From contig NZ_JAAVUY010000029.1 of assembly GCF_018449695.1 (NCBI RefSeq), forward strand, positions 1 to 64,000: a stretch of DNA of 64,000 nucleotides, given 5' to 3'. The translations under genes and the position numbers were made by a program. Positions 8,685 through 17,286 of this stretch are shown piece after piece. Positions within the stretch are counted from its first letter, which is position 1. Each line of letters begins with the position of its first letter. This DNA comes from Bradyrhizobium sp. dw_411 (GTDB lineage Bacteria > Pseudomonadota > Alphaproteobacteria > Rhizobiales > Xanthobacteraceae). The notes under the pieces are model-generated. The model worked only from the letters and a program-made list of their open reading frames with translations, made no database searches and was not told the origin of the DNA.

Positions 8685-9992
8685 ATGGACTGGTTTACAC
8701 CTTCCGTCGTCATTGCCTGTCTGTTGGTCTCGGCGTTCTTTTCGGCGAGCGAGACCGCGCTGACCGGCGCTTCGCGCGCCAGCATGTTGCGGCTGTCAAA
8801 GCAGGGCAATCGCGATGCCGGCGTGGTTTCCAGCCTGTTTGCAATGCGCGAACGGATGATCGGCGCGCTGTTGCTGGGCAATAACATCGCCAATATCGGC
8901 GCCTCCGCATTGGCGACCGGCATCTTTACGGCGTGGTTCGGCGAGGTCGGCGTGCTCTATGCCACCGGCGTGATGACGGTGATGGTCGTGATCTTCGCCG
9001 AAGTGCTGCCGAAGACCATCGCGATCAATGCACCGGATCGGGTCTCGCTTCTGGTCGCGCGGCCGATGAAGCTGATGGTCTATGTGTTCGGACCGCTTCT
9101 CACGGTGATCGAAGCGGTCGTTCGCGTCCTGATGCGGCTTTTAGGCATCAAGATCGGTCACAACCAGCCGATCCTGTCGCCGACCGAACGTCTGCGCGGT
9201 GCGGTCGATCTGCTGCATCACGAGGGCAAGGTCGAAAAGCAGGACCGCGACATGTTCGGCGGATTGCTCGATCTGCGCGAGCTTCAGGTCTCCGACGTGA
9301 TGGTCCATCGCACCGAAATGGTGATGATCAATGCCGACCTGCCGCCGGAGGAACTGGTGCGCGAGGTATTGGCGACCGAATACACCCGGATTCCGCTGTG
9401 GCGGGAAAAGCCAGAAAATATCATCGGCGTCTTGCACGCCAAGGATCTGCTGCGTGCGATCCGCGCCGCCGAGGGCGATACCGCCAGTATCGACGTCTCG
9501 ACCATTGCGCTGCCGCCATGGTTCGTGCCGGAGATGCGCCCGGTGTCCGAACAGCTCAAGGCATTCCGCCGCCGCAAGACCCACTTCGCGCTGGTGGTCG
9601 ACGAATACGGCGAAGTCGAAGGCATGGTGACGCTGGAAGACATTCTGGAAGAAATCGTCGGCGATATTTCCGACGAACACGACGTGGTGGTGGCCGGCGT
9701 TCGCGCCCAGCCCGATGGCTCCGTCGTAGTCGATGGTTCGGTGCCGATCCGCGATCTCAACCGCGCGATGGACTGGCATCTGCCGGACGAGGAGGCGACC
9801 ACCGTTGCCGGTCTCGTGATTCATGAGGCGCGTTCGATCCCGGAACGCGGCCAGAGTTTTACCTTCCACGGCTTCCGGTTTCGGGTGCTGCGGCGTGAGC
9901 GCAACCGCATCACGGCGCTACGAATTGTCGCGGTGCCGCGCGAGGCCGAGATCGAGGAGAAAAAGCCGAAGCGCGCCGGTACGGCGTTCTAA
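8685..9992 (+). CDS. CNNM/CorC-type membrane protein with CBS pair (HlyC/CorC family)
   Basis: 435 residues beginning six bases after the aroB stop, so probably in the same transcript. The N-terminal half (about residues 1-180) is a DUF21/CNNM membrane domain with several hydrophobic segments and the signature FFSASETALTGASRA. It is followed by a CBS pair (about 205-330, with VDEYGEVEGMVTLEDILEEI) and a C-terminal CorC/HlyC transporter-associated domain (about 345-425). Family members act in Mg2+/Co2+ export or resistance; the older name hemolysin is misleading. The position after aroB is conserved in related genomes as far as I recall. Confidence 0.88.
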   Translation: MDWFTPSVVIACLLVSAFFSASETALTGASRASMLRLSKQGNRDAGVVSSLFAMRERMIGALLLGNNIANIGASALATGIFTAWFGEVGVLYATGVMTVMVVIFAEVLPKTIAINAPDRVSLLVARPMKLMVYVFGPLLTVIEAVVRVLMRLLGIKIGHNQPILSPTERLRGAVDLLHHEGKVEKQDRDMFGGLLDLRELQVSDVMVHRTEMVMINADLPPEELVREVLATEYTRIPLWREKPENIIGVLHAKDLLRAIRAAEGDTASIDVSTIALPPWFVPEMRPVSEQLKAFRRRKTHFALVVDEYGEVEGMVTLEDILEEIVGDISDEHDVVVAGVRAQPDGSVVVDGSVPIRDLNRAMDWHLPDEEATTVAGLVIHEARSIPERGQSFTFHGFRFRVLRRERNRITALRIVAVPREAEIEEKKPKRAGTAF

Positions 9993-10004
9993 CTGCTTGC
10001 CGGC

Positions 10005-10277
10005 CTATTTGGCTTCCCCGGGCGCCTGCGCCTTGAGCGCCAAAGCGTGCACGGAGCCGGCCAGTTCCGCCGCCAGCGCTGAATTTATCATCCGGTGGCG
10101 CTCGATCCGGCTCTTCCCTTCAAAGGCAGGCGATACAATATAGACCCTGAAATGGGTCTCGCCGCCCGGCCTATGGCCAGCATGGCCTTCATGAAGATGT
10201 GATTCGTCTGCTACGTCGAGGCTCTCCGGGGAGAAAGCTTCGCGCAACTTGTTGATGATAGTGTCTTTGGTGCTCAT
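10005..10277 (-). CDS. BolA-family protein
   Basis: A 90-residue protein. BolA proteins partner monothiol glutaredoxins in iron-sulfur cluster trafficking and iron sensing. The start MSTKDTIINKLREAF at ATG 10277 gives the standard length; the longer frame to 10400 runs into the J-domain gene. Conserved features are the helix-turn segment THFRVYIVSPAFEGKS, followed by RHRMINSALAAELAGSVHAL. The gene is divergent from the J-domain gene, with a 107-base shared upstream region, and its stop lies 12 bases from that of the CNNM gene on the other strand. Confidence 0.92.
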   Translation of the reverse strand: MSTKDTIINKLREAFSPESLDVADESHLHEGHAGHRPGGETHFRVYIVSPAFEGKSRIERHRMINSALAAELAGSVHALALKAQAPGEAK

Positions 10278-10384
10278 GGCGCGGCAATACGTCCATGACC
10301 GTTCTGCGTCAATGGCGCATCGAGAGTGAGGGAATCGCAATGTCAAGACTTGAAGCCTTTCGCATTGCGTTGTCATAGTCAGCC

Positions 10385-11044
10385 ATGCCAATTGATTCAT
10401 CCAAATTCTTCGACTCCATCCGGATCAAGCCGAACAAGCTGAGCGCCAAGCAGCAGGCGCAGGCGCGTGAAGAAGCCGCGATGTGTGAATGGCCCGATTG
10501 CAAGAACAAGGGGCCGCACCGGGCGCCCAAGGGCCGTGCCAATGACAAGGAATATTGGCACTTCTGCCTCAATCACGTCCGCGAATATAACCAGTCCTAT
10601 AATTTCTTCTCGGGCATGAATGCGGACGCGGTTGCGCGTTACCAGAAGGATGCGCTGACCGGCCATCGCCCGACCTGGAAAATGGGCGCCAATACCAGTG
10701 CCAAGAAGGGCAAGGGCAGCCCCGAAGCCGATCTCGAAGGTGCGTCCGATCCCTTCAGCATGTTCAGCGAGCTGAACGGCCGCGGTAGCTGGCGGCCGGG
10801 ACCCGGTGCGGGTGCGGAAGCCAAGGTCGAAACCCGGAAGATTTTCAACGCCGAACGCAAGGCGCTGCAGGTGATGGGGCTCGGCGCCGACGCGACGCTC
10901 GAGACCGTCAAGGCCAAGTACAAGGCTTTGGTGAAACAGCACCATCCCGACGCCAATGGCGGCGACCGCTCCACCGAGGATCGCCTGATCGAAATCATCA
11001 AGGCGTATAATTACCTGAAGACGGTTGTGCGCGGCGCGACCTGA
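10385..11044 (+). CDS. J-domain co-chaperone with N-terminal Cys/His segment
   Basis: 219 residues with the J domain at the C-terminus (about residues 150-217), including the HPD tripeptide in KQHHPDANGGDRS that stimulates Hsp70 ATPase. The N-terminal part has CEWPDC (near residue 35) and CLNH (near residue 61), a C-x4-C ... C-x2-H pattern that could bind zinc. A linker rich in Gly/Lys joins the two. This is not a classical DnaJ, having no G/F, CxxCxGxG or substrate-binding domains, so it is probably a specialised adaptor. It is transcribed divergently from bolA. Confidence 0.85.
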   Translation: MPIDSSKFFDSIRIKPNKLSAKQQAQAREEAAMCEWPDCKNKGPHRAPKGRANDKEYWHFCLNHVREYNQSYNFFSGMNADAVARYQKDALTGHRPTWKMGANTSAKKGKGSPEADLEGASDPFSMFSELNGRGSWRPGPGAGAEAKVETRKIFNAERKALQVMGLGADATLETVKAKYKALVKQHHPDANGGDRSTEDRLIEIIKAYNYLKTVVRGAT

Positions 11045-11054
11045 GAGTCGTGCG

Positions 11055-11726
11055 TCACGGATTCTTCCGAGCCGGCGCTGCTGGCTCGACCACGCCGCCG
11101 CCCTGCCGGCGGTGGATTATCCAGACCACCAGCGCGATAATCGCGGCGGCGCCGATCACGAACAGCATCCAGTAATGCTTGGCGAGGCCGGAATGGGGTG
11201 CAAATCCGCCGTACTTGTGAAGCGCGGAGACCGCGAGCACGCCGGGCAGCACATGGGCGGGCGCCCATAGCAGGATCGCCGGGATATTCACCGCGTAAAA
11301 CATCCTCCGCGACATGCCGAGTGCGCCCGCGGTGACCGGTACGAAGGCGCGTATCGGCGGCACGAAGCGGGCAAAAAATACCGCCAGCGCGCCCCAGCGA
11401 TTGAAGAACGCCTCGCTCTGCGCAACGACGCTCGGGTAATTCGAGAGCGGCCAGGCGTTGAGGATTTCGCGCTGGCTGCGATGTCCGATCCAGAACGCAG
11501 AGCCATCGCCGAGCAAGGCGCCTGCGCCTGCGGCGATCAGCACCCATTCAAGCTTCAACTCGCCGCCCGGCACCAGCGCGCTCAGCGCAAAGATGATGGT
11601 CGAGCCTGGAATCACCGCGCCGACAACCGGAACGGCTTCCAGCAGGGCTGCAAGGAACAGCGTCAGATAGGCAAGTCCGGGATGCGTTGAAACGAACGCA
11701 ATTAATGGGTCAATAAATGAAGTCAC
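11055..11726 (-). CDS. DedA/SNARE-associated family membrane protein
   Basis: 223 residues with several hydrophobic segments and the DedA signature: GSTIIFALSALVPGG near the N-terminus, GDGSAFWIGH, and FARFVPPIRAFVPVTAGALG around residues 120-140 with the functionally important acidic/Arg residues. DedA proteins are implicated in undecaprenyl-phosphate or phospholipid flipping and in envelope homeostasis. The gene converges on the J-domain gene with only 10 bases between the stops. It stands alone in its transcription unit. Confidence 0.88.
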   Translation of the reverse strand: MTSFIDPLIAFVSTHPGLAYLTLFLAALLEAVPVVGAVIPGSTIIFALSALVPGGELKLEWVLIAAGAGALLGDGSAFWIGHRSQREILNAWPLSNYPSVVAQSEAFFNRWGALAVFFARFVPPIRAFVPVTAGALGMSRRMFYAVNIPAILLWAPAHVLPGVLAVSALHKYGGFAPHSGLAKHYWMLFVIGAAAIIALVVWIIHRRQGGGVVEPAAPARKNP

Positions 11727-12054
11727 AAAGTTCCCGTAATGACGTTATGGGCCGGTCTCAAAGCAGACCTAGCACAACTCGCGGCGAGGGTGGAAAGTGC
11801 CATTGGGCCCCATGGACGCCAATGAACGCTCCCTGGGCCGGGCTGACCGGCTATGCCGGCGAAAGTACGGCGTGATTCGCAGGGCAGCCTTCCAAAAACC
11901 GGGCTCAGTGCCTATCTTGATGATATAGCAACGGAACTTTGATTAAGCCGCGGGCTTCTGCCCGCCGCGGCTCTCTGATAGGTTTATTCCAGCACCCATC
12001 CGCAGCCACACCATAAAATCTGGTTTCGGGAGCGTCCGAGACCTCGGAGGATTG
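11727..12054. other. Intergenic gap (328 bases) before cobS
   Basis: I see no gene here. At 11946-11972 there is a GC-rich hairpin (agccgcgggc-ttct-gcccgccgcggct, one bulge). I looked for a cobalamin riboswitch B12 box because cobS follows and did not find one. Bases 12044-12050 carry the GGAGG ribosome site of cobS. Confidence 0.5.
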
Positions 12055-13065
12055 ATGACGACCGCCGCCATGACCAAATCGCAAGAACACGCTGGGGCAC
12101 CTGCCGGTCTGCCCGATATGAAGGTGTCGGTTCGGCAGGTATTCGGGATCGACAGTGATCTCGAGGTCCCCGCTTATTCCACGGTCGATCCGCATGTGCC
12201 GGATGTCGATGCCGATTACCGTTTCGATCGCGCCACCACGCTTGCGATCCTCGCCGGCTTTGCCAAGAACCGCCGCGTCATGGTCACCGGCTATCACGGC
12301 ACCGGCAAATCGACCCATATCGAGCAGGTTGCGGCGCGGCTCAACTGGCCTTGCGTGCGCGTCAACCTCGACAGCCACATCAGCCGTATCGATCTGGTCG
12401 GCAAGGACTCCATCGTGGTGCGCGACGGCAAGCAGGTCACGGAATTCCGCGACGGCATTCTGCCCTGGGCGTTGCAGAACAATATCGCGCTGGTGTTTGA
12501 CGAATATGACGCGGGCCGTCCCGACGTGATGTTCGTGATCCAGCGCGTGCTGGAAGTTTCCGGGCGCCTGACCCTGCTCGACCAGAACAAGGTGATTAAG
12601 CCGCATCCGGCGTTCCGGTTGTTCTCGACCGCCAACACGGTCGGCCTCGGCGATACTTCGGGCCTCTATCACGGTACCCAGCAGATCAACCAGGGCCAGA
12701 TGGACCGCTGGTCGATCGTCACCACGCTGAATTACCTGGCGCATGACGAGGAAGTCGAGATCGTGCTCGCCAAGGCGCATCACTATCGCAACCAGGAAGG
12801 CCGCGACATCGTCAACAAGATGGTGCGGCTGGCGGATCTAACCCGCAACGCCTTCGCCAATGGCGACCTGTCGACGGTGATGAGCCCGCGTACCGTGATC
12901 ACCTGGGCGGAAAACGCCGAGATTTTCTCGGACATCGGTTTTGCGTTCCGCGTCACCTTCCTCAACAAGTGCGACGAGCTGGAACGGCCGCTGGTGGCTG
13001 AATTCTATCAGCGCTGCTTCAACGCCGAACTCGCGGAATCCTCGGTGAACGTGGCGCTCTCTTAA
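12055..13065 (+). CDS. cobS: Aerobic cobaltochelatase subunit CobS
   Basis: The AAA+ ATPase subunit of the CobN-CobS-CobT complex that inserts cobalt into hydrogenobyrinic acid a,c-diamide in the aerobic B12 pathway. It is 336 residues. Walker A is GYHGTGKST, Walker B is ALVFDEYDAG, and a sensor region lies around RLFSTANTVGLGD. ATG 12055 sits four bases after GGAGG; a second ATG lies at 12070. cobT follows after 63 bases. CobN, the large subunit, is absent from the window, which is usual because it is often encoded elsewhere in a B12 cluster. Confidence 0.95.
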   Translation: MTTAAMTKSQEHAGAPAGLPDMKVSVRQVFGIDSDLEVPAYSTVDPHVPDVDADYRFDRATTLAILAGFAKNRRVMVTGYHGTGKSTHIEQVAARLNWPCVRVNLDSHISRIDLVGKDSIVVRDGKQVTEFRDGILPWALQNNIALVFDEYDAGRPDVMFVIQRVLEVSGRLTLLDQNKVIKPHPAFRLFSTANTVGLGDTSGLYHGTQQINQGQMDRWSIVTTLNYLAHDEEVEIVLAKAHHYRNQEGRDIVNKMVRLADLTRNAFANGDLSTVMSPRTVITWAENAEIFSDIGFAFRVTFLNKCDELERPLVAEFYQRCFNAELAESSVNVALS

Positions 13066-13128
13066 GTCCGACCATAACGGCCGCCGTGAGGTCCCCGCTG
13101 TCGCAGGGACGACGGCGGTGAGGTAGAC

Positions 13129-15042
13129 ATGACGACGTCGAACTCCAAATTTCGCACCGGATCGAAGGAAGCGCCGACCGAACCGTTCAAGCGCGCGGTG
13201 ACGTCCTGCCTGCGCGCGATCGCGAAAGCGCCGGAGCTTGAGGTGACGTTCGCGGCCGAACGTCCCGGTCTGGCTCCGGGCAAGGCGCGGCTGCCGGAGC
13301 CGGCGCGCAAGATGACCCGGCGCGACGCCGCTATCGTGCGCGGCCATGCGGATTCAATCGCGCTGAAACTCGCCTGTCACGATCCGAAAGTGCACCGCAA
13401 GCTGATGCCGGGAAATCCGCAGGCGCGCGGTGTGTTCGAAGCCGTCGAGCAGGCCCGCGTCGAAGCGCTGGGTTCGCGGCGGATGGCGGGTGTGGCGAAG
13501 AATCTTACCGCGATGCTCGACGATCACTTCCATCGCGGCAAGTTCGACGAGATCACCGATCGCGCCGATGCACCCTTGTCCGACGCATTGGCAATGCTGG
13601 TGCGCGAGCGCCTCACGGGCCTCGCGCCGCCGGCGGCGGCCCGCAAGATGGTCGATCTCTGGCGGCCGGTGCTGGAAGACAAGATCGGCGCGCGGCTCGA
13701 CCAGCTTGACCGCTTCGCGGAAGATCAGGCGAGATTCGGCGATGCGGTGCATGATCTGTTGACCGCGCTCGAACTCGGCGACGACCGCAATGCCGAGGCC
13801 GACGAAGACGAGAACGAAGACGAGAACCGCGACGGCGAGAATGATCAGTCCGGCGCCGAGGGTTCGCCCGACAGCGATGCCGCGCAGGAAATGAGTGCCG
13901 ATCAGGCCCAGGCGACCTCGGACGAAATGTCCGAAAGCGCGATGGAGAGCGCGCAGGCGTCCACCAGCGATACGTTCGATGACGGCGAACTCGGCGATGA
14001 CGAGACGCCGGGGGAAGCCCAGCGGCCGAATTCGCGTGGCGCCAATGAACCGCGCGGGCCGGAATATCACGCCTTCGCGCCGAAATTCGACGAGGTGATC
14101 GCGGCCGAAGACCTCTGCGATCACGACGAGCTGGAACGGCTGCGCAGCTATCTGGACAAGCAGCTCGCGCATCTGCAGGGCATCGTCGCGCGGCTGGCGA
14201 ACCGGCTGCAGCGTCGCTTGATGGCACAGCAGAACCGCGCCTGGGAATTCGATCTCGAGGAAGGCATTCTCGATCCGGCGCGGCTGTCGCGCGTGGTCAC
14301 CGATCCCTATCATCCGCTGTCGTTCATGCACGAAAAGGAAGCGACCTTCCGCGACACCGTGGTGACGCTGCTGCTGGACAATTCCGGTTCGATGCGCGGC
14401 CGCCCGATTACGGTGGCGGCGACCTGCGCGGATATTCTGGCGCGCACGCTGGAGCGCTGCGGCGTCAAGGTCGAGATTCTCGGCTTCACCACACGCGCCT
14501 GGAAGGGCGGACAATCGCGCGAGGCGTGGCTTGCCGCCGGCAAGCCGGCCAATCCCGGCCGTCTCAACGATCTGCGCCACATCATCTACAAATCCGCCGA
14601 TGCGCCATGGCGCCGCGCGCGGAAGAATCTCGGGCTGATGATGCGCGAAGGCCTGCTTAAGGAAAACATCGACGGCGAGGCGCTGGACTGGGCGCACAAG
14701 CGCCTGCTTGGCCGCTCCGAGCAGCGCAAGATCCTGATGATGATTTCGGACGGCGCGCCGGTCGACGATTCCACGCTGTCGGTCAATCCCGGCAATTATC
14801 TGGAGCGGCATCTGCGCCATATCATCGAGGAAATCGAGACCCGCTCGCCGGTCGAACTGATCGCGATCGGCATCGGTCACGACGTCACGCGCTATTATCG
14901 CCGCGCGGTGACCATCGTCGACGCCGAAGAACTCGGCGGCGCCATCACCGAAAAGCTCGCGGAATTGTTCAGCGAGACCAGCGGTGCCGCGCCGGCCAAG
15001 ACAGGCCGCGGTGGCGGCCCCAAGCGCAGATTGCATTCGTAG
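13129..15042 (+). CDS. cobT: Aerobic cobaltochelatase subunit CobT
   Basis: 637 residues; the partner of CobS in the chelatase AAA+/VWA motor. A highly acidic Asp/Glu/Asn-rich linker lies around residues 223-300. The C-terminal von Willebrand A domain carries the MIDAS motif LLLDNSGSMRG (DxSxS) near residue 420 and the second metal-binding segment MMISDGAPVDDS. This is the standard CobT plan: an N-terminal domain, an acidic hinge and an integrin-I-like domain. The 63-base gap to cobS includes a short palindrome (gtccccgctgtcgcagggac). Confidence 0.95.
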   Translation: MTTSNSKFRTGSKEAPTEPFKRAVTSCLRAIAKAPELEVTFAAERPGLAPGKARLPEPARKMTRRDAAIVRGHADSIALKLACHDPKVHRKLMPGNPQARGVFEAVEQARVEALGSRRMAGVAKNLTAMLDDHFHRGKFDEITDRADAPLSDALAMLVRERLTGLAPPAAARKMVDLWRPVLEDKIGARLDQLDRFAEDQARFGDAVHDLLTALELGDDRNAEADEDENEDENRDGENDQSGAEGSPDSDAAQEMSADQAQATSDEMSESAMESAQASTSDTFDDGELGDDETPGEAQRPNSRGANEPRGPEYHAFAPKFDEVIAAEDLCDHDELERLRSYLDKQLAHLQGIVARLANRLQRRLMAQQNRAWEFDLEEGILDPARLSRVVTDPYHPLSFMHEKEATFRDTVVTLLLDNSGSMRGRPITVAATCADILARTLERCGVKVEILGFTTRAWKGGQSREAWLAAGKPANPGRLNDLRHIIYKSADAPWRRARKNLGLMMREGLLKENIDGEALDWAHKRLLGRSEQRKILMMISDGAPVDDSTLSVNPGNYLERHLRHIIEEIETRSPVELIAIGIGHDVTRYYRRAVTIVDAEELGGAITEKLAELFSETSGAAPAKTGRGGGPKRRLHS

Positions 15043-15048
15043 ATATCC

Positions 15049-16131
15049 ATGAGGCGTGAGCCGGTTCGCGACCTCACCCGACGCCGCTTCCTGAAATCCA
15101 CCGCGCTCGGGCTCTCGGCGATCGCGCTGACGGATGTCGCGCGGGCACAGCATGCGACGCAGCCGCCGCCAAAGCCGATTCCGCCGGATGAATTCTCGGT
15201 CACCGAAGCCGTATCGATCGAGGTCAACGCGAGGCCGATACTGTCCTTTGATCCGAACGACCGCGCGCATACGCGCTTTGGATCGCTGGAATATCGCAGC
15301 GGGCTGGTGCTGACCTCGCGCTTTCCCGGCTTCGGCGGGCTGTCCGGCTTGCGGCTCGACCCCAAGGGCGAGCGGTTCATCTCGTTCAGCGACAAGGGAA
15401 ACTGGTTCACCGGCAAGATCGTCTATAACGGCCGCGAGATGAGCGGGCTCGCTGATGTCGAGGCCGCGCCGATGCTGGGTCCCGACGAGAAGCCGATCGC
15501 CACGCGCGGCTGGTTCGATTCGGAGTCGATCGCGCTCGATGGCTCCTTTGTCTATATCGGCCTTGAACGCGTCCACCAGGTGCTGCGCTTCGATTTCAGC
15601 AAGGGTTTTACGCATTCACGCGGCGAAGTGGTGCCGTTGCCGGCTGCGGCGGCCAAATTGCCGTCCAACAAGGGGCTGGAAGCGCTGGTGTTCGTGCCGA
15701 AGGGTATGCCGCTCGCGGGTACGCTGGTCGCGATGTCCGAACGAGGCCTCGATGCCAAGGGCAATCTGATCGCGTTTCTGGTCGGCGGCCCGACGCCCGG
15801 GCAATTCAGCGTTCGTCGTACCGGAGAATTCGACATCAGCGACGCGGTCCTGCTGCCTTCGGGCGATCTGCTGGTGCTTGAGCGCAAATTCTCGCTGCTG
15901 TCAGGCGTCGGCATCCGCATCCGGCGCATTCCGCTGGCGTCGGTTGCGCCGGGCGCGGTGGTCGATGGTCCCTCGATTTTTGATGCGGACCTGCATGACG
16001 AGATCGACAATATGGAGGGCATCGACGCCCACGTCACGCCGGAGGGCGAGACCGTGCTGACGCTGGTCTCCGACGATAACTTCTCGCTGATCCAGCGCAC
16101 CTTGCTGCTGCAGTTCACGCTGCTGGAGTAA
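15049..16131 (+). CDS. Tat-exported phytase-like esterase (beta-propeller)
   Basis: 360 residues with a twin-arginine leader (TRRRFLKSTALGLSA, residues 9-23) and a cleavage region ending ARAQ. The mature part matches the family labelled esterase-like activity of phytase: GLSGLRLDPKGERFISFSDKGNW and the later VYIGLERVHQVLRFDF suggest blades of a beta-propeller. It begins six bases after cobT, so it may be read through from cobST, though no functional link to B12 is evident. The true substrate is unknown. Confidence 0.8.
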   Translation: MRREPVRDLTRRRFLKSTALGLSAIALTDVARAQHATQPPPKPIPPDEFSVTEAVSIEVNARPILSFDPNDRAHTRFGSLEYRSGLVLTSRFPGFGGLSGLRLDPKGERFISFSDKGNWFTGKIVYNGREMSGLADVEAAPMLGPDEKPIATRGWFDSESIALDGSFVYIGLERVHQVLRFDFSKGFTHSRGEVVPLPAAAAKLPSNKGLEALVFVPKGMPLAGTLVAMSERGLDAKGNLIAFLVGGPTPGQFSVRRTGEFDISDAVLLPSGDLLVLERKFSLLSGVGIRIRRIPLASVAPGAVVDGPSIFDADLHDEIDNMEGIDAHVTPEGETVLTLVSDDNFSLIQRTLLLQFTLLE

Positions 16132-16227
16132 AGTCCTCTATCGTCCCGGCGTGCGCAGGGACGACGAATATGGGAATGGTTCTTGCAGTTCTCCTGCCGA
16201 TGACCTGAAATGAAAGCCGGAGTTTAG

Positions 16228-17190
16228 ATGCGTAGATCCATCCCATTGTTGCTCGTGCTCGCATGCCTTTCCGCCGCCACCGCGGCGCAGGCGGAGAACT
16301 GGCCGTCGCGGATGATCCGGGCGACGATTCCGTTCGGTGCCGGCAGCGCAGCCGATGTGGTGCCGCGGCTGGTGTTCGACCGGCTGTCGGCCGAGATCGG
16401 TCAAGCCATCGTGATCGAAAATCGCCCCGGCGCCGGCGGCACGCTCGGAAGTGCGATGGTGGTGAAGGCCGATCCGGATGGCTACAGCATCCTCGCCCAA
16501 TCCTCGGCGCTGGCGATCGCGCCGGCTATCTATCCGAAACTGTCGTTTGATCCCAACAAAGACCTGACCTCGGCCTTGATGATCGGCTTCAGCGCCAATG
16601 TGATGATCGTACCGCCATCGCGGCCGTGGAAGACCATTCAGGATTTCATTGCGGACGCCAAAGCCAGGCCGGGCTCGATTGTGTTCGGCTCCGTCGGCGT
16701 CGGCAGCGCGGTGCATATCAGCGCCGAGAAATTCCGCCTTGCCGCGGGCATCGAGACCACCCATGTGCCCTATCGCGGCGGCGCCGAAGTGATCGCCGAT
16801 ATTCTCGGCGGCCGGATCGATTTCTATTTCTGCCCGCTCGCGACCGCGCTGCCGCTGATCCAGGAAGGCCGCGTCCGCGCGCTGGTGGTCTCGACGCCCA
16901 AACGCGTCGCGGAGTTGCCTGATCTGCCGACGCCGATCGATATCGGGCTGAAGAACGCCGATAGCGTGTTCTGGCTCGGCGTGTTCATGCCCGCGAAGAC
17001 GCCGCGCGATATCGTCGAGAAATTCCACACCGCCGGCGAAAAGCTTTTGGCCGAACCCGCGACGCAGGAAGCGCTGAAGAAACTCGGCGTCGAAACCCAG
17101 CCGATGACCACAGCCGAGATGGCTGCGTTCATGGCGCGCGAAACCGAGGATTTCCTGGCCGTGGTCAAGGCCGCGGGGATTCAGCCTTGA
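16228..17190 (+). CDS. Bug/TctC-family periplasmic solute receptor
   Basis: 320 residues with a Sec signal peptide (cleavage after AQA, about residue 23). It is a receptor of the tripartite tricarboxylate transporter (TTT) type, which binds organic acids or amides. Family blocks are the N-terminal WPSRMIRATIPFGAGSAADV, IENRPGAGGTLGSAMV and VPYRGGAEVIADILGG. No TctA/TctB membrane genes lie nearby, so it is an orphan receptor, as is common in Bradyrhizobium and Bordetella. It is followed by an Old Yellow Enzyme gene. Confidence 0.9.
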   Translation: MRRSIPLLLVLACLSAATAAQAENWPSRMIRATIPFGAGSAADVVPRLVFDRLSAEIGQAIVIENRPGAGGTLGSAMVVKADPDGYSILAQSSALAIAPAIYPKLSFDPNKDLTSALMIGFSANVMIVPPSRPWKTIQDFIADAKARPGSIVFGSVGVGSAVHISAEKFRLAAGIETTHVPYRGGAEVIADILGGRIDFYFCPLATALPLIQEGRVRALVVSTPKRVAELPDLPTPIDIGLKNADSVFWLGVFMPAKTPRDIVEKFHTAGEKLLAEPATQEALKKLGVETQPMTTAEMAAFMARETEDFLAVVKAAGIQP

Positions 17191-17286
17191 CCCGACCCGG
17201 CACGGTTGAGGAACGTCCGGCGCGTCGCTAGATACAGGGTGAGCACGGCCCATCCCTCCCGTCAGGACACCCCCAAGGAAATCCCC

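Noticed and set aside
11727..12054. Cobalamin riboswitch before cobS
   Set aside because: No B12 box or kissing-loop pattern was found in the 328-base leader; only a GC hairpin is present.
13354..15615. Long minus-strand frame of 753 codons opposite cobT
   Set aside because: It is the complement of the GC-rich cobT gene, gives an Arg/His/Ala-rich translation without a domain, and spans two genes on the other strand.
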